In this document: positions 17,886 to 26,579 of the stretch, in pieces
How the letters are laid out: each line of letters begins with the position of its first letter
Position numbering within the stretch: position 1 is the stretch's first letter
Translations under genes and position numbers: made by a program
Source: Legionella sp.
GTDB taxonomy: Bacteria > Pseudomonadota > Gammaproteobacteria > Legionellales > Legionellaceae
Assembly: GCA_031291095.1 (NCBI GenBank)
Contig: JARLJR010000091.1
Span: 62,001-126,000, forward strand
Length of the DNA: 64,000 nt
Direction: 5' to 3'
The notes under the pieces: model-generated
Seen by the model: only the letters and a program-made list of their open reading frames with translations
Told to the model about the DNA's origin: nothing
Databases searched by the model: none

Positions 17886-18797
17886 ATGAATTTTAAAACT
17901 GAATTCTCTTTTTTTCAAAACGACAGCCAACAGCTCACCCTGGATGATTTTGCTCAGTATTTTAGAAAACTAGTTCTCGATTCCTATGAAAAACGCTTTG
18001 ATAGCGTAGCGGATGCTAAATTTCATCTGGCACTGCAAGGATGTGATTTGCAGACCATGGTAAACATACTTCTGGTGTTTGACAAAACAGGCATATTGGA
18101 AAAGTCGATTGAGCAATCGCTATTTTACCCTGTGGGCTGTGGTGACATTGCAAATGCCTTCTGCACACTATTGACCCAAAGTACGTTATTTATTCCCCGT
18201 ACGCAAAAACCACCCCAACTCCCCTCTCTAGCTAAAGATTTAGGTAAAAATTTACCTAAATTAATTCGCGTCGATATCCCAGGACATTCCTATGTGATGC
18301 TCGCTTGCGAAAAGACTGATAAAGACGTTTTCGGCTATATTTATCAATCGAATATTGCTGAAGGTATGGAAGACAACTCATTCTCACTTAGTGCCTGGCT
18401 CATGGATCCTCGTTCACAAAAAACGAACCTAACTGAGCATTTAAACAAAGTGATTCAATTAATTGATGTCGATACTTTTGATGAAATTAAGGCGGCTATT
18501 TATCAGGAGTTATTTATTGCCCAATCCATAGTACCTGTCAATATCCGAGCAGATCTCAATGTAATAGTTAAGCACATCAATGAAAATCCCAACTCATCAA
18601 GGTACAAAGCAAAACACGTTACTCCTATGGCGATAATTAGAACCTTACAACTCTTTGAGCAAGAGTTCAGTGGAACTCGTGCTGAACAAACGCAATCGTT
18701 AGCGCATTATATCGAACAAAATCGCGTGCTCATGAAAGCACACGAGCACGAAGAACCAGAGGAGCAAGACCCAACGAATGATTCACCTAAGCTATAA
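17886..18797 (+). CDS. Putative cysteine-protease-like protein, candidate effector
   Basis: 303 residues from ATG at 17886; a TTG five codons earlier (17871) is the other option, and neither has a good ribosome site. The middle contains YPVGCGDIANAFCTLL, then PGHSYVMLACEK, then VFGYIYQSNIAEGM...SAWLMD. The Cys...His...(Gln/Asn) order, with the His starting a strand and a Y-Q-S strand about 20 residues later, is the pattern of papain-like folds. The C-terminus is strongly acidic (HEHEEPEEQDPTNDSPKL), fitting an E-block secretion signal. No signal peptide. Not assignable to a named family; catalytic activity is inference. Convergent with the bestrophin gene, the two stops overlapping by a few bases. 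Confidence 0.7.
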   Translation: MNFKTEFSFFQNDSQQLTLDDFAQYFRKLVLDSYEKRFDSVADAKFHLALQGCDLQTMVNILLVFDKTGILEKSIEQSLFYPVGCGDIANAFCTLLTQSTLFIPRTQKPPQLPSLAKDLGKNLPKLIRVDIPGHSYVMLACEKTDKDVFGYIYQSNIAEGMEDNSFSLSAWLMDPRSQKTNLTEHLNKVIQLIDVDTFDEIKAAIYQELFIAQSIVPVNIRADLNVIVKHINENPNSSRYKAKHVTPMAIIRTLQLFEQEFSGTRAEQTQSLAHYIEQNRVLMKAHEHEEPEEQDPTNDSPKL

Positions 18798-19664
18798 GCC
18801 TCTTTGTTGCGATTCGACTGCGATTTGCTCCATATTGCGTACAATATTTTTCGCAATATTATTTAGTGGTAAATCATTATCGCCTTTTCCAAAAGGCTCT
18901 TCCAATTCTTCAGATAAAATTTCCAAACCAAGTAGAATATAGACAATCATCACCATCATCGGAATCACAAGGAAACCAAAGGTATTAACCCAGCCGAACG
19001 GAAAAATTAGTGCGTAAAAGAGTAGGGCTTGCTTCACAAAGAAGGCAAATGGTGCAGGCACCTGAGTATTAGCAATGCGTTCACACCCCCCAACAAGATC
19101 GATTAGATTAACCATATGCGTATCTAATGCCAAATATTGCTCCAATTGTAATTTATTTTCTTGGCGCAATTGATTGAGAATGGCATACATCCTCTGTGTT
19201 ACCAAAAGTACTGGATTTTTTGAATCTAATTCATGAATACATACAGACAGCAATTCCGTTTTCAACTCACCCGTTTCTTTACGCAAATGTGCTTTGATAA
19301 TAATAGGTAATTTAGTGAGTAACTCATAAAAGTCCTGACGCTTATTTAAACCAATGAATGCATCAAATTTTAGGGCTAAATTACGGCAGTTATTATTAAT
19401 CCCCCCCCACAATATGCGCCCTTCCCACCAGCGAGCATAACTGGTATTCACTCTAAAACTGATAACGATTGCTAAGATAAAGCTAAAAATCAGATGAAAT
19501 TGCCCTATATTGTATTTTTTTGCATTTTCAAAAAAACACAGGATCAAAATTGCATAAATAGTAACAATTGCAATAATTGGCAATAATTTTCGAAATACCT
19601 TTTCTTGATAAAATAAAAAAAGATGAGGCACCCAAGTTAATAAATTATAGGATTTTAGTTTCAA
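18792..19664 (-). CDS. Bestrophin-like membrane protein (RFP-TM/YneE family)
   Basis: 290 residues. Hydrophobic segments near 25-70 and 215-255 flank a helical cytoplasmic part. The signature is FRVNTSYARWWEGRILWGGINNNCRNLA, the bacterial version of the bestrophin R-x-N-x-x-Y-x-R-W/F-W-E motif, followed by LVGGCERIANTQVPAPFA near residue 190 which lines the pore neck. Bacterial members form pentameric ion channels in the inner membrane, some cation-selective. Full length for the family. The last codons overlap the end of the convergent gene. Confidence 0.9.
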   Translation of the reverse strand: MKLKSYNLLTWVPHLFLFYQEKVFRKLLPIIAIVTIYAILILCFFENAKKYNIGQFHLIFSFILAIVISFRVNTSYARWWEGRILWGGINNNCRNLALKFDAFIGLNKRQDFYELLTKLPIIIKAHLRKETGELKTELLSVCIHELDSKNPVLLVTQRMYAILNQLRQENKLQLEQYLALDTHMVNLIDLVGGCERIANTQVPAPFAFFVKQALLFYALIFPFGWVNTFGFLVIPMMVMIVYILLGLEILSEELEEPFGKGDNDLPLNNIAKNIVRNMEQIAVESQQRGL

Positions 19665-19816
19665 GAATGCTCCCTTAACAAAAACAATTCATTATGATCA
19701 TTGACCATTCCAGTGGCATACAGAAAAACACAGCAGATTATACTTCCAACAATAAAAACCTTTATCGACTAAACTAATAATTAATTATGCGCCTAGAGCA
19801 ATGGAACCTTTATACC

Positions 19817-21181
19817 ATGAACGACAGGAAAGAACACCAACTTGCCGCTGATTCGTTAGGAGTAGGAAAATCCATTGCTATGGGCACCGCTGGTGCCGCG
19901 CCAGCCTTTAGTGTCTCTGCAGCCACCGCACCGCTCGTAGTAACCGTAGGAATTTTAGCACCAGCCAGCATTTTGTATTGCGGGTTGATCATGTTTGGAA
20001 TCTCTTTAGCCTTTATTCATCTGAATAAGGTATTGGCTAATGCCGGCGCCTCCTATGCCTGGGTTTCCAAAATTTTTGGTTTGTATTTGGGGTTTTTTGT
20101 TGGATGGACCGTTTTAGTTTCTTCCGCATTATTTATGGTTTCAGGCTCCATCCCCGCAGCAACGGCGACCTTACTACTCATCAAGCCATCCTTGGTACAT
20201 AGCCCTGGCTGGATTGCTTGTGTAAGCATTCTTTGGATCACCGTTATTTCTGCAATAGCTATTAGAGGAATTCAACCAACCACCTACCTGCAAGTATTAA
20301 TGACCGGTTTTGAAATCCTGTTTTTGCTTTATGTGATTGTAATGGGCTCTATTCTTTTTGCCCAAGCCCCTGCCCATCAATTTTCAATCGCCTGGCTTTC
20401 TCTAGCCAATTTTACTCCCAGTTTATTTTCCAGCGGTGCTTTAGTTGCTGTATTTCTTTATTGGGGCTGGGATGTCACCTTAAATTTAAATGAAGAAACT
20501 AAAAATACAAAACATATTCCAGGCCTTGGTGCTTTTTGGTCTGTATTAATTGTTATTTTAATCTTTGTAGGGTTTGCAATAGTGACACTCCTTGCCTTTA
20601 CAGACAGCGAAATTCAACATTCTGGAGCCAATATAGTTTTTGCATTAGCCGATAAAATTATGCCGCGGCCCTGGAGCTACCTGGCAGTAATCACAGTCAT
20701 GATAAGTTCCATCGGTACCCTGCAAACAAATATTGTTCAATTTACTCGAACTCTTTTTTCTGAAGCTCGAGATGGAATCATTCATTCACGTTACGCCCAT
20801 CTTCATCAAAAATGGAATACCCCTTGGGTGGCCATTGTGATTCTGTGGATTTTAGGCATTATCTTTCTGACTTTATCCTCTAATTATTCCACCGTAAATC
20901 ACATCATCCATGACTCTATCAATGCGATTAGCTTGTTGGTGGCTTTTTATTACAGTCTTACCGGCTTTGCTTGTGCCTGGTACCATCGCAACATATATAA
21001 AAATACTTATGAATTAATAGGTTATATTATTTGGCCAGCGTTAAGCGCGATCTTTCTAGTTTTTATCGCCTGTCTGAGTATTCCTAAGTTTGGTCTGGTA
21101 ACTAATATTATTGGTATTGGGAGTATTCTTTCTGGTTTTATACCCTTATGGCTTTATTTGCGTACACGGAAAAAAGCGTAG
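19817..21181 (+). CDS. APC-superfamily amino acid permease
   Basis: 454 residues from ATG at 19817; an in-frame ATG at 19787 would add ten residues unlike the family and also lacks a ribosome site. About 12 hydrophobic segments. The start LAADSLGVGKSIAMGTAGAAPAFSVSAATAPL holds the glycine-rich unwound first helix of APC transporters, and SYAWVSKIFGLYLGFFVGWT and WGWDVTLNLNEETKN match conserved stretches after helices 2 and 6. It takes up amino acids or related amines across the inner membrane; the substrate is unknown. Followed by a long palindromic repeat. Confidence 0.88.
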   Translation: MNDRKEHQLAADSLGVGKSIAMGTAGAAPAFSVSAATAPLVVTVGILAPASILYCGLIMFGISLAFIHLNKVLANAGASYAWVSKIFGLYLGFFVGWTVLVSSALFMVSGSIPAATATLLLIKPSLVHSPGWIACVSILWITVISAIAIRGIQPTTYLQVLMTGFEILFLLYVIVMGSILFAQAPAHQFSIAWLSLANFTPSLFSSGALVAVFLYWGWDVTLNLNEETKNTKHIPGLGAFWSVLIVILIFVGFAIVTLLAFTDSEIQHSGANIVFALADKIMPRPWSYLAVITVMISSIGTLQTNIVQFTRTLFSEARDGIIHSRYAHLHQKWNTPWVAIVILWILGIIFLTLSSNYSTVNHIIHDSINAISLLVAFYYSLTGFACAWYHRNIYKNTYELIGYIIWPALSAIFLVFIACLSIPKFGLVTNIIGIGSILSGFIPLWLYLRTRKKA

Positions 21182-21237
21182 GGATGAAGCGTATAGCCAT
21201 CAGCTAACGGGAAAAACCTCACTGCCATGAAAAAAAC

Positions 21238-21322
21238 CGAATTACCGTGGCTTGTATATGGCCACGGTATCCAGATTTATCTTGCGTCTCACTCCGAACT
21301 TATGGATACCGGGTAATTCGAG
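21238..21322. repeat. Long palindromic repeat (GAATTACCGCGG family)
   Basis: Outer arms CGAATTACC / GGTAATTCG, an inner hairpin CCGTGGC...GGCCACGG and an inner pair GGTATCC / GGATACC. Non-coding, between convergent genes. This is the most complex member of the family in the window. Confidence 0.7.
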
Positions 21323-21377
21323 AATTATGTAGAAATGAGTCACATCTCTTCGCAAGCGTTCATGTAACTACCTTTTA

Positions 21378-22445
21378 CTACCATATCCTTATTCGTCGTT
21401 CTACTTCCAAAGACAAGGCGCGATGAGCCATATCTGTTGGATGTACCGAATCGGCAAAAATATGACCATTTGAAGTTGTATCACAGACAATCGCAGGCAA
21501 AGTTCCACATACCGGCGTATTATAATTAGTAAAGAAAAAGGACTGTCCATTAATAACTGTAGGCTGTCCTAATTTGGCATTATCAATCAAATTATCCAAT
21601 GCAGTATAGGTATCAAAATACAATATTTTAGCTCGATGTCTATTTTGCACAGAACCTAGCTTCTGATTCATAAAGGAATCAAACAAAAAACTGTAGTTTT
21701 TAATATTTGCAGGAATTGTCGAGTCACCAGTTTCCAATACCAAATCATTAGCAAATGGGGTAGAACCCACATTAGGAAGCGACATCACGACAATCCGCTT
21801 CGCTCCTCGAGCAGCTAAAGTAGCAACCTCTTGCACTACCTGAGTACTGGTAATATCCGCTACGTGTAACAATTGAATCGGTGTAGGCAGTGGCATTGAA
21901 TCCAATGCGGCTAATAAATCATTAGCTCCTGACCAAACGAAATATACCGCTTTAGGATCAAGTTTCTTGGGTGCCGTAGATAAATACTGCTGGATTTGCT
22001 GATGCAAAGATGGAGCCCAAATAAAATCAACGCCAGGATTAGTATTCGTTCGACTTCCACCACAAGCATAATTAATCCCGGCTAAGTCCGGAATAACATA
22101 GGGAACCACAGGGCTAATTGGGGTAGTATTATTAGTAATCTTATCGGCAAGGGTGGGAAATGGGCCAGTAGGTAAGGCAAAACCTTTAATGTCATGCGCC
22201 ACATACTGTGACCAGGTATAACCATTTAAAGTAGTAAAAGTCGGTGCCTTAACAGGAAAACCCACCAGCGCTGTATAATTATTATTAAAACCGCTATCTG
22301 TAAGACTATCACCAAAAAAATAAACCTGGCTGATCTCACTAAATGGAATTGCTTGTGCACTGTGAGGCAGCATACCCGCAACTGAAGCTATGCACATCAA
22401 TGCCAACACATGCTTTTTACCCTGAACTACTATTTTACGTAACAT
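21378..22445 (-). CDS. Secreted GDSL lipase/acylhydrolase (PlaA/PlaC type)
   Basis: 355 residues. A signal peptide of about 32 residues ends at SAQA. The SGNH/GDSL blocks are all visible: VYFFGDSLTDSG (Ser47), ACGGSRT (Gly130), VWSGANDL (Gly173, Asn175) and DSVHPTDMAH (Asp332, His335). Legionella secretes several GDSL phospholipase A/lysophospholipase A/acyltransferases (PlaA, PlaC, PlaD) through its type II system; this protein is in the size range of that group, but I cannot tell which one, and a pair of cysteines near residues 315-325 (CGTLPAIVCD) may form the disulfide region reported for PlaC-like enzymes. Monocistronic. Confidence 0.9.
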   Translation of the reverse strand: MLRKIVVQGKKHVLALMCIASVAGMLPHSAQAIPFSEISQVYFFGDSLTDSGFNNNYTALVGFPVKAPTFTTLNGYTWSQYVAHDIKGFALPTGPFPTLADKITNNTTPISPVVPYVIPDLAGINYACGGSRTNTNPGVDFIWAPSLHQQIQQYLSTAPKKLDPKAVYFVWSGANDLLAALDSMPLPTPIQLLHVADITSTQVVQEVATLAARGAKRIVVMSLPNVGSTPFANDLVLETGDSTIPANIKNYSFLFDSFMNQKLGSVQNRHRAKILYFDTYTALDNLIDNAKLGQPTVINGQSFFFTNYNTPVCGTLPAIVCDTTSNGHIFADSVHPTDMAHRALSLEVERRIRIW

Positions 22446-22598
22446 TAAATAATCTCCTTATTAATCAAGTACAGTGAAGAAAAGCGAGGAGATAGAGTTT
22501 CACTTTTCAGGATGAAGGTCAAGAATCACCCTATTTTTAAATTTATTAAAATCCAGCTAATATAAGGTATCTTTAAAAATCATAAGAAAGGATTCCAA

Positions 22599-24296
22599 AT
22601 GAGTGATTTTTTTCAAACACCCCCAAGTCTAAACAATCAATACGATGATGATTTAGTTCTCAAAAACTATCTCGAGTGGAAGCTGCCTGCAACCATGCTT
22701 AGTGAAATTCAACCTGAATTACAGCATTTAGGGCAACGAGTTATTGAAGAGATTTACCAGTTAGGACAAGATGCAGAAGCTTACCCTCCCAAACATGTTC
22801 CTTATGATCCTTGGGGAAAACGAATAGATCATATTGAAGTACATGCTGCCTGGAACGCATTAGATCGCATTTCAGCCGAAGAAAAGCTCATTGCCATTGG
22901 TTATGAACGTAAGCATGGCGCGTTATCGCGCATACATCAATTTGCCAAACTTTATTTGTTCCACCCCTCCTCCGCGATTTACACCTGCCCACTCGCAATG
23001 ACCGATGGCGCGGCGCGTGCTTTAGAACTGTATGCGGATGACTCACTCAAACAACGTGCTTTTTCACATTTAACCTCCGCTGATCCCTCCCAATTCTGGA
23101 CCTCTGGGCAATGGATGACCGAGCGTACTGGCGGCTCCGACGTAAGTGGTACTTCGACTATAGCTAAAACAGATGGCGCTCAGTTTCGTTTAAGTGGTGT
23201 TAAATGGTTTACTTCAGCAACTACCTCACAAATGGCCATGACCCTGGCGCGTATTGAAGGAGCACCTGAGGGCAGTCGGGGACTAAGTTTATTTTATTTG
23301 GAACTACGCGACACTCAGGGCATGCTCAATGGTATACGCATCAACCGCTTAAAAGACAAGCTAGGAACTCGCGCCCTCCCTACCGCAGAATTAACGCTGG
23401 ATAATGCTCAAGCAACCTTGGTTGGAGGCATGGGTGATGGAGTAAAAAAAATATCTTCGCTGTTTAATATCACCCGCATTTACAATGCCTGCTGTGCTGT
23501 TGGTTACATGCGTCGCGCCCTCGCTCTTGCACGTGATTATGCCAAGAAACGTGTTGCTTTTGGTCGTCCGCTATCCCAACATGGCCTGCATCTGGAAACC
23601 CTAGCCCACATGCACCTGGAATTCACTGGCGCCTTCCATCTTGTTTTCCATGCGATTGAATTACTCGGTAAAGATGAAGCAGGTACGGCTACAGAACGTG
23701 AACGCTCCCTATTAAGACTCCTAACCCCGCTTGCGAAATTGTACACCGCCAAACAAGCTATTGCGGTAGTCAGTGAAGCGCTAGAGGCTTTTGGTGGAGC
23801 AGGATATATTGAAGATACCGGGCTTCCGCAATTATTGCGTAACGCCCAAGTCTTATCTATTTGGGAGGGAACCACGAATATTTTAAGTCTTGATGTCTTA
23901 CGAGCTATTGAAAAAGAAAATGCAGCTACTGCTTTTTTCGAGGACATAGCCCAACGTCTTAATGTGATTAACAACCCTAAACTCCAATCAGCCAAAAGCA
24001 ATACTGTAGAAGCAGTACAAAAAATTCAAAGCTATATGGGTTCTATGTCCCATATGAATAGTGAAGAACAACAAATAGGTGCCCGTCATTTTGCTTTTGC
24101 CTTAACGCAAACTTACATAGCTAGCCTGCTGTTGGAATATGCTGAATGGGCCTTGCAATCGAATAAAGATCCTCTTGCCCTAATTACCGCAACACGTTGG
24201 TGTGCCAAAAATCTGACTAATTTACTTGAACCTTCTGAGGCCCATAAAAAAGAATCATATCTGTTGGCGATGAATGAACTAGATAACCTGTATTAG
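22599..24296 (+). CDS. AidB-like acyl-CoA dehydrogenase
   Basis: 565 residues, longer than ordinary acyl-CoA dehydrogenases (~380) and matching AidB-type proteins. ATG follows AAAGGATTCCAA. Seen: GQWMTERTGGSDVSGT (FAD/substrate region; AidB proteins share this), LSGVKWFTSATT, then the C-terminal domain with RVAFGRPLSQHGLHLETLA and EALEAFGGAGYIEDTGLPQLLRNAQVLSIWEGTTNI. The EGTTN motif carries the usual FAD contact. AidB members bind FAD and are induced by alkylation in E. coli; others oxidise isovaleryl-CoA. Which role applies here is not readable. Ends before an 11-bp hairpin. Confidence 0.9.
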   Translation: MSDFFQTPPSLNNQYDDDLVLKNYLEWKLPATMLSEIQPELQHLGQRVIEEIYQLGQDAEAYPPKHVPYDPWGKRIDHIEVHAAWNALDRISAEEKLIAIGYERKHGALSRIHQFAKLYLFHPSSAIYTCPLAMTDGAARALELYADDSLKQRAFSHLTSADPSQFWTSGQWMTERTGGSDVSGTSTIAKTDGAQFRLSGVKWFTSATTSQMAMTLARIEGAPEGSRGLSLFYLELRDTQGMLNGIRINRLKDKLGTRALPTAELTLDNAQATLVGGMGDGVKKISSLFNITRIYNACCAVGYMRRALALARDYAKKRVAFGRPLSQHGLHLETLAHMHLEFTGAFHLVFHAIELLGKDEAGTATERERSLLRLLTPLAKLYTAKQAIAVVSEALEAFGGAGYIEDTGLPQLLRNAQVLSIWEGTTNILSLDVLRAIEKENAATAFFEDIAQRLNVINNPKLQSAKSNTVEAVQKIQSYMGSMSHMNSEEQQIGARHFAFALTQTYIASLLLEYAEWALQSNKDPLALITATRWCAKNLTNLLEPSEAHKKESYLLAMNELDNLY

Positions 24297-24323
24297 CATA
24301 GTGTACGGGAATTTTTACCTCAA

Positions 24324-24357
24324 TAGCCCGTATTAGGACTTCATCGAATACGGGCTA
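24324..24357. terminator. Hairpin, probable terminator (CGTATTA family)
   Basis: 11-bp perfect stem TAGCCCGTATT / AATACGGGCTA with a 12-nt loop, 28 bp after the acyl-CoA dehydrogenase stop. Similar cores occur at 39905 and 62655. Confidence 0.65.
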
Positions 24358-24475
24358 AGGTCATCATAAATACGCTATGAACAAAAAATAGATCAAAAAA
24401 GTGCTGTTGTTAATATTTTGTTAATTATTCCTTCATACAATAAAGCCGATTTTAACGCTAATGTAGAGGTTTATT

Positions 24476-25570
24476 ATGCCAGGCGATCCTACAACACCTG
24501 CTAATACTGACGAACAACAAAAACAATTGCCACAATCTGGCACGCGACCAATAAAAATACCCCCAGCGGTCTGGCATGCAGGTAACTTTTTGACCGTTGC
24601 AGGAGCAACTAATATTGCCATTCTTGGTGTACAAAGCCCGACAAAAACCCTACTGGCACGCATGGCTGCTCAAGCTCCAGCAGTACCACCTGTATCAGGC
24701 GGCACGTTTGGTTTTTTTAGAGCCCTCTATGCAGGAACAAAAACTAGCCTTTATGGTTCCGCAGCGCGAACTACTTATGTTACTACCACTAAGAATAATA
24801 GGCCCACTGAGAGTTTCGTCGGAGAATCTATTATACGAGAAGAAACGACCCGTGAAGAACCACTCAGACCAGCACAAAAAATCCCATTCACTTATACAAT
24901 GCATGCAGCTTTTTGGGATATGGTAATAACTCAAATACCTGATTCGTTGACGCAAATGAAAAAAACGCCCGGCCTTTTGCCTACTAATTTTAAATGGTAT
25001 ACCCCTCATAATACCCAAGCACTTTTATCAAATGGCATTTCAGCGCGATATGCTTCCGGAGTTATTAGTTTCACTGCCATGTTACAATTTGAAACATGGA
25101 TGGCGAATCAATTAAACATGCAGAATTCAACATATAAGCATGCTACTGCTGGAGCAATTAGTGGTGCTTTTGGTGCTTTGGCGGCATATCCTTTTGCCTC
25201 ACTTAAAGATTTAACTTTAGCGCGAACTAAGGTTTCTCCGAGCGGGCAATTAATTAATGAGACAACGTATAATGTGATAAAAAGCCTTTACAGTGATTTT
25301 TATCAAAATCCGCTGCAAGCAACTAAAACGTTTATTACTTATTCCGGGAAACAAATCCCCCTAAGAATGGCACTTTCAGCGATGATCTTCTCGATTATTG
25401 CTGGGGTTGGAGAAAAACTCGGTCCCTACCCCTTAGCTAAGATGGTTCCACAGGAATATCAACCAGATACAGAGGCAGTAAAATCGTATAGCTTTTTTGC
25501 AACCAAAGAAAAGACAGAAGAACCCAAGACAGCCATCGAAGCATCCTCAACGCCAACAGGACCTAAATAA
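24476..25570 (+). CDS. Mitochondrial-carrier-like protein (LncP-like), candidate Dot/Icm effector
   Basis: 364 residues. Three segments look like the mitochondrial carrier signature P-x-(D/E)-x-x-(K/R): VQSPTKTLLAR (54-62), TQIPDSLTQMKK (153-162) and AAYPFASLKDLTLAR (238-250), about 90-100 residues apart as in the threefold repeat of that eukaryotic family. FFRALYAGTKTSLYGSAARTTY resembles the F-x-G-x-x-P-x-x-x-R-x-x-P segment, and GAISGAFGALAAYPF precedes the third signature. L. pneumophila LncP is a known translocated nucleotide carrier of this family, so this is probably a homologue or paralogue. The C-tail EKTEEPKTAIEAS is acidic. AGAGG precedes the ATG. The middle repeat is weakly conserved. 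Confidence 0.65.
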   Translation: MPGDPTTPANTDEQQKQLPQSGTRPIKIPPAVWHAGNFLTVAGATNIAILGVQSPTKTLLARMAAQAPAVPPVSGGTFGFFRALYAGTKTSLYGSAARTTYVTTTKNNRPTESFVGESIIREETTREEPLRPAQKIPFTYTMHAAFWDMVITQIPDSLTQMKKTPGLLPTNFKWYTPHNTQALLSNGISARYASGVISFTAMLQFETWMANQLNMQNSTYKHATAGAISGAFGALAAYPFASLKDLTLARTKVSPSGQLINETTYNVIKSLYSDFYQNPLQATKTFITYSGKQIPLRMALSAMIFSIIAGVGEKLGPYPLAKMVPQEYQPDTEAVKSYSFFATKEKTEEPKTAIEASSTPTGPK

Positions 25571-25576
25571 TTTCTG

Positions 25577-25614
25577 CTTCCTACGTCCCATAGCTTGTCT
25601 GCAGGACGTAGGAA
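25577..25614. terminator. Hairpin terminator
   Basis: 12-bp perfect stem CTTCCTACGTCC / GGACGTAGGAAG beginning 7 nt after the carrier-like gene. Confidence 0.75.
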
Positions 25615-25733
25615 GGGATGTGACTAAGATGCAATTACCTGCAACCAGGCCGCATTTGCTCAAAAATAGAAAAAAGTGTGATTTTTATCGCTTTAAAGAT
25701 ATAATATAAACATATTCAATAAAGGAAATGATT

Positions 25734-25931
25734 ATGTTAAGTCTATTTTGTAAGGCCGCAACCAATACAGGAGTGATGATAGCCTCCACAACAATCGCCC
25801 ATATTACCTACTCTATTTCTCATGATGTTCAAAATAGATATTTTCTATGGCAACGCGCTTTACCCACATATTCAGAATCCAATCCCCCTAAAAAAGAACA
25901 AAAAAACGTCAATGCCCTTACGCCTAACTAA
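25734..25931 (+). CDS. Small unknown protein, 65 aa
   Basis: ATG at 25734 chosen because AAAGGA lies 8 nt upstream; the ATG at 25728 is too close to that site. A TATAAT box at 25700-25705 is well placed for a start just upstream. The protein has a moderately hydrophobic N-terminal third (LFCKAATNTGVMIASTTIAHITYSI) and a polar Lys/Pro tail. No lipobox or clear signal cleavage. Not recognised. Confidence 0.5.
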   Translation: MLSLFCKAATNTGVMIASTTIAHITYSISHDVQNRYFLWQRALPTYSESNPPKKEQKNVNALTPN

Positions 25932-26028
25932 TTTATTTTTAAAATAAAAGCATCAAAAACTATGCTTGAACTCTTTAATAATTCCCCCTATGATGACCTT
26001 CGAAATTTAACTCATTAGGGAATTTTTT

Positions 26029-26520
26029 ATGAAAAAAATACTAGGATTTATCTTATTAGCTTGTTGTGCGCCACTTGCTTTAGCTGCAGACCAATTAAAA
26101 ATCGGTGTGGTCAATGTTACTGAGTTGTATAACAAATCAGCATTCATCCAAAATAGCAGTAAAACCCTTCAAGAAGACATTAAAGGCATGGAAGAAAAAT
26201 TACAGGCTCAAAAGGCTAAGATACAGACATTAATGGCTTCTTATGAAAAAACCACCGATGACAAAAAGAAATCTGTAGCTCAGGAAATTACTGCGGAACA
26301 AACGCAATTAAATAAAATGAGCCAAACGTATCAGAAAAAAATTCAAGAGGAGCAAGCTGCTGGGTTAAAAAAATTCACTGATTTGGTAAAATCCACAGTT
26401 GATAAAATTGCTAAAGAAAAACAACTTAATGCGGTGTTAAATTCTAACTCAGTGGTTTTTTCTGACAGTTCTTGGGTTGATATTACTAGTGATGTTGAAA
26501 CGGCTATGCCTAAAGAATAA
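26029..26520 (+). CDS. OmpH/Skp family periplasmic chaperone
   Basis: 163 residues. Signal peptide MKKILGFILLACCAPLALA cut at ALA-AD. The mature start LKIGVVNVTELYNKSAF matches the Skp head (IG-x-V-D/N-x-x-x-x). Residues 45-125 are a long Lys/Glu/Gln coiled coil, which forms the tentacles of the trimer, and the end returns to the head with a short strand (AVLNSNSVVFSDSSWVDIT). Skp holds unfolded outer-membrane proteins in the periplasm. It is not beside bamA or lpxD, where the classic skp sits, so this may be a paralogue. Confidence 0.85.
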   Translation: MKKILGFILLACCAPLALAADQLKIGVVNVTELYNKSAFIQNSSKTLQEDIKGMEEKLQAQKAKIQTLMASYEKTTDDKKKSVAQEITAEQTQLNKMSQTYQKKIQEEQAAGLKKFTDLVKSTVDKIAKEKQLNAVLNSNSVVFSDSSWVDITSDVETAMPKE

Positions 26521-26536
26521 TTGTTTTATTCTCTCT

Positions 26537-26570
26537 TTGTAAGTGGGGCCCATGGGCCCACACCTTACAA
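26537..26570. terminator. Hairpin terminator
   Basis: TTGTAAG...GGGCCCATGGGCCC...CTTACAA, a nested inverted repeat between the convergent Skp and uracil-DNA glycosylase genes. Confidence 0.75.
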
Positions 26571-26579
26571 TTATAATCA

